Assembly: GCA_009602725.1 (NCBI GenBank)
Contig: WELB01000012.1
Coordinates: 1-64,000 of the forward strand
DNA length: 64,000 nt
From: Spirogloea muscicola
Taxonomy: Eukaryota > Streptophyta > Zygnematophyceae > Spirogloeales > Spirogloeaceae
Reading direction: 5' to 3'
Positions 11,301 through 21,200 of the stretch are shown here, piece by piece. The notes under the pieces were generated by a model that made no database searches, had not been told where the DNA came from, and worked only from the letters and a program-made list of their open reading frames with translations. Made by a program: the position numbers and the translations under genes. How positions within the stretch are numbered: the stretch's first letter is position 1; each line of letters begins with the position of its first letter.

Positions 11301-13418
11301 AGTTTGACATCAGAAACCTCCACTTGAGGAGAAGTTGCACATGGCAACTCATGGCAAAAGAATGCCTGTCTCAGCCAAGGAGGAAGCCGATAAGATACCA
11401 ACATAGCAGGAGACAAACAATCCACACCCAAGGAGAGGTTAAGCCCTCTATTATTCTTAGAGCACAGGTGAACTTGTACCTGACATCAAAATGAATCTGA
11501 CTTTCCTTCTCAACGAATTTGATGATAGGCACGCGTGCCTTTGCGATGACCTACAATAAAGCACTGCTCCCAGTCAACCAGTGGATTGTGCAATACTGCA
11601 GATCCAGAACATACTCCTCGTTGAGTCCATGTAACAGTTACTCTCCATTGGCAAGCCAACAACAAATAGTGAAGCGGCAAGGGCAGTTGTACGAGATAAG
11701 TAAATGCTGCTTCATTGAGTAATCATTGTGGGCATGACTTGCTCTGCAACAAGACCTACCTGCATTCGCTTTGCCATCGACTGCCGCATGAGTGCATTCG
11801 AAAGTGCCCTCAGTCCCTGCTGAGGTGAGCTGCACTTTGCATTTAGTACCACCATCTGTCAAGGACAAGCAATATATCAACAGTACATCCTCTCAAGCAT
11901 GTCAACGATATTCTTGAAGTATATATTAGTAATTCTTGCTGCTCTGAACCCGTTCTTGTCCAGGGAGGTGGACCTGGCATGTGACTACTCACATCGCAAA
12001 CACTTGTTGGCAGGTACAGATTGGTGGCAAAAGGACCAAACACCTTCACCACCTCACTGACTTATTCTGAATCTCACTGCACTGAACCCTGTCTTGTGCA
12101 AGGGGTGGACCTGGGGATATGACTACTCACATCGCAATCACTTGTTGGAAGGTACAGGTTGGTGGCAAAAGAACCAAACATCTTCACCTGCTCTCAGATC
12201 CTGATACGAGTCAGCAACTTGTTGCTTGCTTGTGAGCTGCATAAGCTTGTTAGTAGACCTCAGCATTGGGCACATGTTTTGCTTCCGACCTTACACAATG
12301 GCCTGTTTGGTTTTGCACATTCAGGGTATGGTCATTCATGGTGAGCCTGCCACACGCCCCAGGACTTCTGACCTGGCATTTGGGCCAGATGGACTTGATC
12401 ACTGCAGTCACCCGCCGGACCGCTGCCTCTCTAGATTCAACCTCTTCTTTAGTAGGTGCAACAAACCGGCAGAAGTCAAGTATCTCTGCATACACCGCCT
12501 GAGCATGTTAGATTTGTCAAGATTGACAAGAGTTTGTGAAAGGTAAAGCATTCAATTATTCTGACGGTGACTTTGCGCATGCCGTGATTGTGGCCTAACA
12601 GTACTGATGGCTGAGGCGCAAAGAGCAAGCTACAAATTGGCATATAGAATCTAAAAAGTGAAACAGTGCAGCTCTGCAACCAACCATGCCTGTACTCTGA
12701 GCCAGAAACACCTAAGCATAAGCATCAACTCTTAGCAGGAAGTTGTCTTAGAGCTTGCCCAGTCTGGTCCCTCTCAGTGTATATAGATGCTTGGTGGGTA
12801 GGGCAGACAGTGACCCAACACTGGGCCATGTCTTTGGCAGTACAAGCGCATAGCTTTCAGAAGATCAGTAGGATCCAAATTGACCAAACCTTGGTGCAGT
12901 CTAAGGTAGGGACTATGTAGAGCTCTCTTCTGCTGATGACTCGCCCATGGAGGTGTAACGTGCAGACTGCCGTTCTGGGCTCCAGACCCAACGGCCTGTA
13001 CGGTGGATGGCTTCTTCCTGTCCTCCTTCAGTGATGGCACCTCGCTGTCCTCCTTCGAGGATGCGATGTGCGTGACAGCACCCGCAGGATCTCCAACAAT
13101 CCCTTCGAGCTCCAAGGAGAGGAAGTCGGCAGCACCCTCTCGCGCGTCTGGGAGCGCTGAGTCGATGATGTCCGCCGCAGCGCCAATGACAGCAGCCTGC
13201 CCCCCCGTCACACGCACGCGTGTGACGGCCAGCTCGCTGGGATCGCGGTGCACCTCGTCTGAGCCCAGGCCACTTGTGGCTGCAGCGTCCAGGCCTTCAG
13301 CCAGGAGAGGCTCCAGGCTATCGTAGAGGAAGACGGGAGTAGTAGCGAGGACGCCATCCTCGGGCTGCGCCTCCTCCGCCTGGGCTACCGCAGCTGCGGC
13401 CTTCCTTCGGCGACTCAT
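8318..13418 (-). CDS. TRF4: TRF4/PAPD5-type non-canonical poly(A) polymerase
   Basis: Nuclear nucleotidyltransferase of the Trf4/Cid14/PAPD5 family, which adds short A-tails to RNAs for exosome decay in TRAMP-type complexes. Sixteen exons read in frame: 13418-12890, 12485-12373, 12187-12131, 11855-11760, 11550-11480, 11189-11147, 10902-10822, 10683-10624, 10378-10304, 10047-9950, 9822-9774, 9619-9575, 9380-9156, 9109-9070, 8971-8864, 8601-8318, about 657 residues. Landmarks in order: SPYLRLHQEILDFCRFVAP, the catalytic FGSFATNLYLPTSDCD, the third Asp in HFDVSFDVANGP, PLSLVIKIFLQQRELNE, YSGGLGSYALLVM, FFELYGRNLNYRDVGVS and NDIGKNSYNVGK. The C-terminus is basic and His-rich, with seven consecutive His. 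The ATG at 13418 opens an acidic, Ala-rich N-terminal region. A second copy of the catalytic exon lies at 12052-11993. Confidence 0.94.
11920..12190. repeat. Tandem duplication of about 135-140 bp containing an exon
   Basis: Two adjacent copies, about 11920-12060 and 12061-12190, share the exon, the 'gtgagtagtca' donor region, a 'ccaggtccacc' block and the 'gggttcag' block (minus-strand sense). Confidence 0.85.
11993..12052 (-). CDS. Duplicated TRF4 catalytic exon with altered active site
   Basis: Lies in the intron after the exon at 12187-12131. It encodes VKVFGPFATNLYLPTSVCD, against VKMFGSFATNLYLPTSDCD in the intact exon; 5 of 57 bases differ. It keeps a GTGAGT donor and an AG acceptor that adds one codon, so it is 60 bases long and frame-neutral. 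The Ser of the G-S motif is Pro and the first catalytic Asp is Val. The flanking intron is duplicated too. It could be skipped, spliced instead of the intact exon, or included in tandem; the sequence alone cannot say. Confidence 0.8.
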
Positions 13419-13699
13419 GGCTGCCCGACGGTTGCTCCAGCACAAGCACCGCCCTTAACCCTTCTGCTCAAGGGCTTGGCGCCAACCCAGCTCCCGCACG
13501 TCCGTCACGACTTGATGTCGGAGGCGGTGCTTGGTGCCGCGCCGCGCGGAGGAGCCGTGAGGGCCGTCGGGCGAGGTCCTTCGCCGACGAGGCAATTTGG
13601 CAACGATCTGGTCTGCCGACGTGCGTGGCTTGCCGGCTCTGCCGATGTCGATGACCGAGGCGAAGGACCTGCACCAACAATGAGAGAAGGTGCGTGGTG

Positions 13700-14250
13700 C
13701 GCAAGATGTGAAAGGTCAAGTACACAAACTTTTCCTGAAAGGGAGGCCAAACGAAGCCGGGACACCGATCGTGAGACGAACACCGAAAAAGTCTACACGG
13801 AAAACAGAGTACGGCAATGGCTGTGAAAGGCCAGCCCAACAAGAAGAAAGTGCTCTCCCATAGAAGTTAGCCCAATATAACGTACAAGTTCCAAAGGGCC
13901 ATAAGACGCCAGATTCAAATAGCCTCCGCTTTCTCTCTCGCGTTCGCTTTGTTTGCAGCGCTCGCAAGCTCTGGCGATTCATCAGCTTGCTTGGCGCGCT
14001 CTAAGTTCCCCTGGCCCCTTCTCGTACTTTGTTCCTTCTTTTTTGGGCTGGCTTTTCCCAGCCCCTATCCTCAATGGGCGAGCCATTTCTTCTTTCTCTA
14101 AGTCAGGCCACCGGCTTCCGTGGTGGCGCTCCGGCTCCCCAACTTAGCTTGTCGGATTTGTATGTGCTCACCCGTGGGTACTCACGTCACACTCTTACCT
14201 TTCCTTGCCACCTTAGCATAGGCCTGCGTCTTATGTAGTCTTCATTTCTG
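13700..14250. mobile_element. Two LINE-like 3' tail fragments in opposite orientations
   Basis: About 13700-13910 is a minus-strand tail with the hairpin at 13819-13837. About 13985-14185 is a plus-strand tail with the hairpin at 14045-14064 and the variant 'cctatcctcaatgggcgagcc' block, followed by a remnant of the ORF end (SDLYVLTRGYS). Confidence 0.65.
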
Positions 14251-14659
14251 CACTAAAGTTTTGACTAATGTACTGCCTTGATCGGCCTCCCTTCCATTCC
14301 ATGCACACCGCGCGCCTTCTCTCTCTCACAACGAATGGGTCCTGAGCCTTTCACTTCACTCGGAATCTGTCCATTCTCCACGGGGTAGCTTTTCACGTCC
14401 CCTTTGGATGAGCTTAAATGCTTCGGGCTGGCGGCTTTCAAAGCTAGACGCTGCGCAGCTGGTTCAGAAGCCACACTCGCATCACACGGCACGGCCATCA
14501 GCTAACTCAGCGCAGAAGATGTAGGAGATACACAGAAATGAAAAGCTGGCGGTCGATGTTCGCGCCCCACCCCCTGCCAAGGAAGCTCCTGATGCCTTTC
14601 GGCAATTTGGACCTTGTCCGATCTTTCTGGGCTGGCCATTCACAGTCTGTCCTGGTAGG
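14251..14659. other. Degraded repeat-derived spacer
   Basis: Mostly unrecognised sequence. A decayed hairpin module (GGGCTG with CAGTCT) lies at 14629-14648. Confidence 0.4.
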
Positions 14660-14885
14660 ATAATCACTTAGTAATCTCTAGTTAGGAGCGGCGTATCAGA
14701 TAGACTAGCCGCCGTAAAGCAATCCCCTTGACGATAGCCAGAGGCTGCAGCTAGAGCCCGGCCAGCACGCAGATGCAAGGCGTGGGCCATCGAGCGCTGG
14801 AGTGATATGGACAGGCGCATGCGAAATACCTGCGCTGGCGAGCCAGCGACGTTGAAGTCGGCCTGCTCGCCTCGCCTGCGGGACA
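14660..14885 (-). mobile_element. LINE-like ORF C-terminal fragment, second lineage
   Basis: The minus-strand frame at 14668-14892 ends LSDTPLLTRDY and contains QRSMAHALHLRAGRALAAAS. It parallels the first-lineage ending (QRAQAHALHRKAGRALA ... SDLYVLTRGY) but is clearly diverged. Only the last ~70 residues remain. Confidence 0.6.
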
Positions 14886-15960
14886 CGGGCACATCCCTTG
14901 CCCCATTTGGCCTTCGTTAGTTTCAAATACACGAAAGTTTCCTTTGGGAGGGCCACTTTCATTCACAGCCCCTGCCCCATTTTAGGGTGCGCCAGTGTGA
15001 GTGTGGCTTTCGTGCAGAGGGTGCTGAGCTCGCCAATCACATGCTGCGTTGCCCTACTGGACCGGAAGTGGTGGGCATCCACAACCTCCTCCGCGATGCC
15101 CTGGCGGGTTTGATGCGCGACGCCGGGTACCGTGCGGTCGTGGAAGTGAACAACATCATGCCTATCACCATGGGTGCCCAGGGACGTCATCATCGCCGCA
15201 CACTTGACATTGTCGGCGTGCCACCTCGTGGAGGACCACGGGCCTTGGTCGATGTTGTTGTTACGGAGGCAAATAAAGGGTCCAGCATCGACACACATCG
15301 TTGGCCACGCAGGCAGTGCAGAGCAAAGAAAGCTGCAGCACTACTCCTATTACCCCCAATGCGATCAGCTCCTGCCAGCCGCAGTTGACATCTTTGGCTG
15401 TATAGGTCCTCGATTCACACTCTCCTCCAGAGTATTGCCAAGCTAAGGTATGCACGACGTGCAGATGTATTTCCTTCTGAGATGGGCCTGCCAGCTGCAT
15501 ATCTGTCGTTCTTGCGACGACGCGTTTCGGCCTAGTTGCAGCGTGCTCAGGCTAATGCTTTGCACCATAAAGCTGGGCGAGCTCTAGTTGGTGGCAGAAG
15601 GGCTTCATATCTGCCATCCAGTATTCAGGCATCGTTTAGCGACCTTTACGTATTGACCCGTGGTTACTGAGCGGGTCAATCTGCTGTAGATGATGTACGT
15701 CTCTAGATGTGCTTCCCTTTGTACTTGGCTGTACTTGGCCTTGGTTTGTTTCAAATACCCGAAAATGGCCTGCGGGACACGGGGGCACAGCCCTTGCCCC
15801 CTTTTGGGCATTCCTTCTTGGGCTGGCTTTTCCCAGCCCTTATCCTCAATGGGCGAGCCCTTCACTATGGGAGGGCCACTTCCATTCACAGCCCCTGCCC
15901 CATTTGGGAGAGCTCACTTCTTTCCTTTGTTTTCCTGTTAGGCTGACCCCCAACGGTTGC
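14885..15960 (+). mobile_element. LINE-like retroelement, 5'-truncated 3' end with nuclease-like domain
   Basis: From about 14990 it encodes the C-terminal part of a retroelement ORF: a CCHC-type knuckle (RQCECG ... HMLRC), the HNLLRDALAGLMRDAGYR helix, then RRTLDIVGV and ALVDVVVTEA, a pattern like restriction-type (PD-(D/E)XK-like) endonucleases. The reading frame is decayed further on, toward the C-terminus. The tail after about 15670 has two hairpin-module blocks, the first at 15820-15839. The reverse transcriptase is absent from this copy. Assignment to non-LTR elements with a C-terminal restriction-like nuclease is inference from this domain order. Confidence 0.75.
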
Positions 15961-16029
15961 TAAGATTGACGATAGAGACGGCGCCCCGGCTCGGAATGCC
16001 CGTCCGAGCTTAAACTTCGTAGAAGGGGA

Positions 16030-17545
16030 GAGAAGGCGCGCGGAGCGCATGAAATAGGAGGGGGCAGTGGCTGTGAAAGGCAGCTCAAAACGAAGGATAA
16101 GGTTCAAAGATTGGAAGGGTCCCCATCCATCTGAAAGAAAGTTCCGTGTATTTAAAACAAACGAAGGCCAAATGGCCAAGTACAAAGGCAAGCACATCTT
16201 AAGACCTACATAACCTACAGTAGATTGACCCGCTCACTAACCACGGGTCAAAACATAAAGGTCGCTAACTGATGCCTGAATACTAGGTGGCAGATACGAA
16301 GCCCTTCTGCCACCAAGTAGAGCTCGCCCAGCTTTCTGGTGCAAAGCATTAGCCTGAGCACGCTGCAAACAGGCCGAACTTGTCGTCGCAAGAACGACAG
16401 ACATGCAGCTGGCAAGCCATCTCAGCCGGAAACACATCTGCATGTCGTGTGTAGCCTAGATTGGCTACATTTTGAAGAGAGTAATGAAACGAGACCTAAG
16501 CAGCCAAAGATGTCGATTGCCGCCGGCAGGAGCTGATCACATGGGGGGAAACGGAGTCGTGCTGCAACTTTCTTCGTTTAGCACTGCCCACTGCGTGGCC
16601 AGCGATGTGTGTCGATGCTGGACCTTTATAGGCCTCCGTAACCACAACATCGACCAAGGCCTGTGGTCCTCCACCAGGTTGCACGCCCACAATGTCAAGT
16701 GTGCGGCGATGATGACGTCCCTGAGCATCCGTGGTGATAGGCATGATGTTGTTCACTTCCACGACCGCACGGTACCCGGCGTCGCGCATCATACCCGCCA
16801 GGGCATTACGGAGGAGATTGTGGATGCCCACCACTTCTGGTCCAGTGGGGCATCGCAGCATGTGAGTGGCGAGCTCAGCACCCTCTGCACGGAAGCCGCA
16901 CTAACACTGGCGCACCCCAATCAGGTATTAGGGTGGGAGGCCGAGGAAGAGTTGAAGCAACGTCCGAAAGGCCTCGGAGCTGATGCTGAAGGCGCTGGCC
17001 ACGACGTGTGAGGTGATCCAGTCTGTGGCTCCAGGTGTGGCGAGGGAAGTAAGTCTTGCCAGGCTCCTTGGATTGTTGTGAATCTCTGGCAGCCTCTTCA
17101 AGCTTCTGCGGCGCTCATCCTCCACTGCTGTAACCAGTCTAGATTGTGCCCCTCTATCCGAAGCTTGGGCGAGGGCGGAGAATGGCGTGAGTAGGGGTCG
17201 TATAGAGGGGAAAGAGCCGATTGCCGAGTCACGGATGCTCCTCAGATCCGCTTGGAAGGGGAAGGAGCCTTCCCCCACATTGCGTACGGGATCGTGGTGG
17301 CAAGGGAAGCGCATGGGAAGCATAGAGGCGATCTGGTGCCAGCAGCCCAGGAAGGCTGCTTGCGCCGTCTGCTCCAACGACCGGCAGCCAAGGCCGCCCA
17401 TGCGAGTGGGGAGGGGAGCCTGGAGGGAAGATGAAGCGGAGGGGAAAGAAGAAGTGGCACTCCCAATAGGGGCAAGGGCTGTGAAAAGCCAGCCCGAAAA
17501 AGAATTGACAAAGATTCGAAGGGGCCAAATGATGGAGGGGCCTAA
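16030..17545 (-). mobile_element. LINE-like retroelement 3' end, longer copy, minus strand
   Basis: Reads right to left. About 17440-16928 encodes LPTRMGGLGCRSLEQTAQAA and DWITSHVVASAFSISSEAFR, the linker between reverse transcriptase and zinc knuckle in such elements. Then come HMLRCPTGPEVVGIHNLLR, RRTLDIVGVQPGGGP and ALVDVVVTEAYKGP (16861-16500), the last ORF residues (SVSDLYVLTRG near 16240) and a 3' tail to about 16030. At its upstream edge (17440-17545) it abuts the tail of another copy, with the hairpin at 17476-17495, so insertions are stacked in the same orientation. The reading frame is decayed in places. Confidence 0.75.
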
Positions 17546-17599
17546 AAGCGCTAAGCAGCTACGAAAGGGCCTCAAGATGCTGTCAGGGGGAGGATGGAC

Positions 17600-17880
17600 C
17601 ACTCAGTAGTTACAAGTGAGGAGCCTCAAATGCGACAGACTAGCTGCCGGAAAACCATCCCCAAAGAGGAATATTGTAGAAGAGATGCCAAGGACTGCAG
17701 CAAACTGAAAGGGCATATGCTCAGTCTGATTTTGGGCCAACTCGTCCAGCAAGAAGCCGGCTTGCTGTGAACGGCTGAGGAAGAAGTGGCTCTCCCAATG
17801 GGGGCAAGGGCTGTGAGAAGCCAGCCCGAAAAGAATTGACAAGGTTCGAAGGGGCCAAACTACGAGCTAAAGCGAGGAAG
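17600..17880 (-). mobile_element. LINE-like ORF end plus 3' tail, minus strand
   Basis: The segment 17603-17690 encodes a second-lineage end (LSHLRLLTCNY), and 17780-17870 is a tail with the hairpin at 17808-17827. The 91 bases 17780-17870 are identical to 63773-63863. Confidence 0.7.
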
Positions 17881-18228
17881 GCAACGAGAGGAATAAGCGC
17901 GGAAGTGCCGAGCGTCGGTGGCGCACACTTCTAGCCTCGGACAACAGCCTTGGGGTTACTGAGAGTTTCGTAGCTGCTTAGGTTCTTGTTGTGCTCGTTA
18001 TTCTTCGTGCTTCCTCAGGCCCCTGCTCTTGTGTGCTTGCCTTTGTACTCGGCCATTCGGCCTTCGTTCGTTTCAAATACACGAACTTTTTCCTCTCGTC
18101 CTTTGTTCATTCTTTTTTGGGCTGGCTTTTTCAAGCCCCTATCCTCAATGGGCTCACTCTTAATCTAGCCTCGAACACTCCGCGCGCGCGTGCCTTCGCT
18201 GTGGCTCCGGCCAGCCTCCCTGGAGGCC
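17881..18228 (+). mobile_element. LINE-like 3' tail fragment
   Basis: About 18000-18150 has 'gtgcttgcctttgtactcggcc', 'tttcaaatacacgaac' and the hairpin at 18119-18138 (GGGCTG with AAGCCC), followed by 'ctatcctcaatgggc'. It ends about 80 bases before the ATG of the next gene. Confidence 0.65.
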
Positions 18229-21200
18229 ATGGCCGCCGGCCAGAGCGCCGCCTTCTCCGCTGATAGCGCAGCGCTCAGAGCTCTCCCATATGGCTGTGGC
18301 AGTCCGCCTCCTGTCCCGCCCAGCTGGAGCTGCCAGGCGCTCGTCTGCCAGCCCCGGCTCGACGGTCAGCTCTTAGTCACGCCTGCAGGCACTGCCTCTG
18401 TGGAGGAGCATCGCCGAGCAGCCTACAGGAGGTGGACCTGGCCAGCTCATCGTAGCGATACGGAAGCCAGAGATCACGCAGAACAGCGAGTAGGAGCAGG
18501 TGGTCGAGTTCAAGCTCATGCAAGGAGGCTTGATGGTCTCCAAGGACTTGCCACACCCATCAATGCGGCCTATGGTGAGCTTGAAGTGGTCACTCAAAAA
18601 AGCGCATAGAATGTGGTGCAACATTCATCACGAGCTTCTGGTACTAGTCTGGCTGTCTGAGAACATGCTCATGGCATTGCTCTTGACTAGACTTGATCAC
18701 CTGTGACCAGCTCCTTCTCGTTTGTAGGAGAGCAGGCACCAGGAAGGCACACTGATCAGCCTATGCAGCTCTCAGACAACAAGCCAGTGGCAAGGGCGGG
18801 TGAACCTTATGCAAGGTCTGAACGAAGTGCTGAAACCGGTCCGCATGATCACATGGTCGAGGACTCGAACAGCTTGGATAATGGGGGCACTGGTGGAGGG
18901 GGTCATGATGGTGAGCATCATGATGGAGGTGGCCACAATGACGGACCAGCAACTCCGGAGGAGAAGATGTTGATATCATCCGAGGCTGATGATGAAGAGG
19001 CCATTCCGGAGGATGTGAGCTTTGAGCAAGCAGCGGGGACAACGTGGCATCAAAGTGCTGTAGAAGGTGGTGCAGCATTGGAGAGGAGCCAAGCACCGCC
19101 TGTCTTTGCTTCACTGAGTAGCCCCAGGAGCAGTGCACCACCAAGCACAGAAGGTGCTCTATGTGCAGCGCTGAAGCACATGATCTCTGTTTGATTTGGA
19201 GGCTCTTGGTAGGATCTGTAGGTGGCATATGTAGAGATACGTACAAGTATAGCATGCAGTTCATCCATGGAATCCTCCAGGCTTTTGTACCCTGTCAAGT
19301 AGCACACACAATTTACCATGTAGCAGGATAGTTGTCTGCAGCCCACACTGCAGTCCTGACATCGCAGTGTTCAGTACAGTAAGTGTCCAGTCAAAAGTGG
19401 GCCTCACTTACACGAGTACAATGTGCTATTCTGGTCACAGATGGCAACGCTGCTGCAACAGGCTCTATGTTGCATCAGAGCACCAGTGATGAGGAAGTAG
19501 TATCTGGAGCTGATTCTGGCAAGGTGAATCTGATCCCTTCGGCCTGCCAGATAAAGCCAGACAGTGCATGATGAGTCCAATCAAGTCACACTTCAGCAAT
19601 GAGAGCTTGACTCCTGAAACTGCTTACTATGGCCCTTCCATGAGTGACTAGCAAATGTGAGATGTCTAGCCTGTGTCGTTGTCAACACGCGATCTGGCAC
19701 TCTCATATACGTATAGCACCATCTTGGCTTCAAATGCGTTCAGTGGCCAGCTCAGGAGGGTGGAAGTACGCTGATACCAGACTCCAATAGTGAAGCTGCT
19801 GGTATCATTGCTACATTGAAGCGGTGGACTGCCAAGCTTATGGAGGTTGTAAGTGGAACTACAACAATGAAAGATGAGGCTGGCGGGCCAAGGGTCCAAC
19901 CAAGCAGCAGGCGTGAGACAGAAAGAGAGGCTCTCCTTTCGGAGACAGCTAGGCTGGTCCTGGACATGCTTGAGCAGCAAGAAGGTGACGGAGCCCTTGC
20001 TCATCGTTCTGAGGTGCGTTGTTGCTGCAGGCAAATCCCAGGCAATACAGCAGCAGGAAAATGGAAAATCAAGCACCAGTATAGTGAGTACATCTGACAG
20101 CGGTGTAAGTACAAAGTCTTTGTAATGTGCTAGAATGTCCTCAGACCAATGAGATGAAATTGACAGGTCAGTGCTCTTAGGAGGCTGCAAAGAGAAGCTT
20201 TTGCTGATCTGCTCAAGGCAAGAGAGCGCTTGGACAAATTGGAGCACCATACTGGTCTTAGACGCCTAAAAGGTCCTGCTGATCCTCAGGTTTGCCTCTG
20301 ATTTGCCAACTATCAACACTTGTGAAGCATGCCTACTGCTCAGCTAGAAGAATATGTGCTGCAAGGAGAAGGCTCACTTGCAAACAAGCAAGACCCATAG
20401 CATCAAGATTAGTGCAAAATTGGACAGTCAAGTATGCGAGTTTGGTCATGCTTTGTCCAGGGTGGCCCTCGGACAAGGTTGAAGGGCGAAGTCACAGCAG
20501 GAGCTGCCTACGTCCACGTGGATCCATCTGCTGGGGACATAGCCCGCTCTGCTTTAGAGCAGGTCTGACTTGAGCTGGTTGATGTCTTTTCACTTGTATG
20601 TTTGTGCTCCTTGATGTGCTTGCCTTTGACATGCACCTCACAGAGATTGCAAAGAGATTGTCTGCTGTGATGATAGTTGTGGAATAGTCATGTCCTTCAT
20701 CAGTGTTGCCAGACGTCAAGTCTGTCAGTTGCCTTTTATGTTTGCGCCATCTATTCTGACAACTACTCACGGGATTATGGTTGTGCAGCTGGACAGGGCT
20801 GGCATGAAGACTGGTTTACAGGTCAGGTTCAGATTTGAGACCCCCTTTCGGAAATATGACTCATTGAGTACACAATTCATTGCTGGCTACGAGGATCGAA
20901 GTGGCAGGTGCTTGTCAGTACATCATGAGGCCCTTTTGGGCTGGCAAGTATTCACGGCGTAGGAGTGATTGGATGTTCAGTTGCTTGTACTCCATACGTG
21001 ACCCACAGCTAGCAGTGGGTGCTCTCCACTTTGTCAAGACCAATACAAGAAAGACAGGACAACACTGCTTTCCTCAATCTCCATGACTCTGCGCTGTAAG
21101 TATCAAGCAACTCAACATTGGGCTTACATTGCCCTCGCAATGCAGCCACTTGACAGGCGGCCCTCTTCTGCTGGAGAAGGTCATGTACACGACTGAACTT

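Noticed and set aside
13003-13326. Plus-strand 107-codon ORF
   Set aside because: Antisense to TRF4 exon 1, which continues in frame to family-specific motifs.
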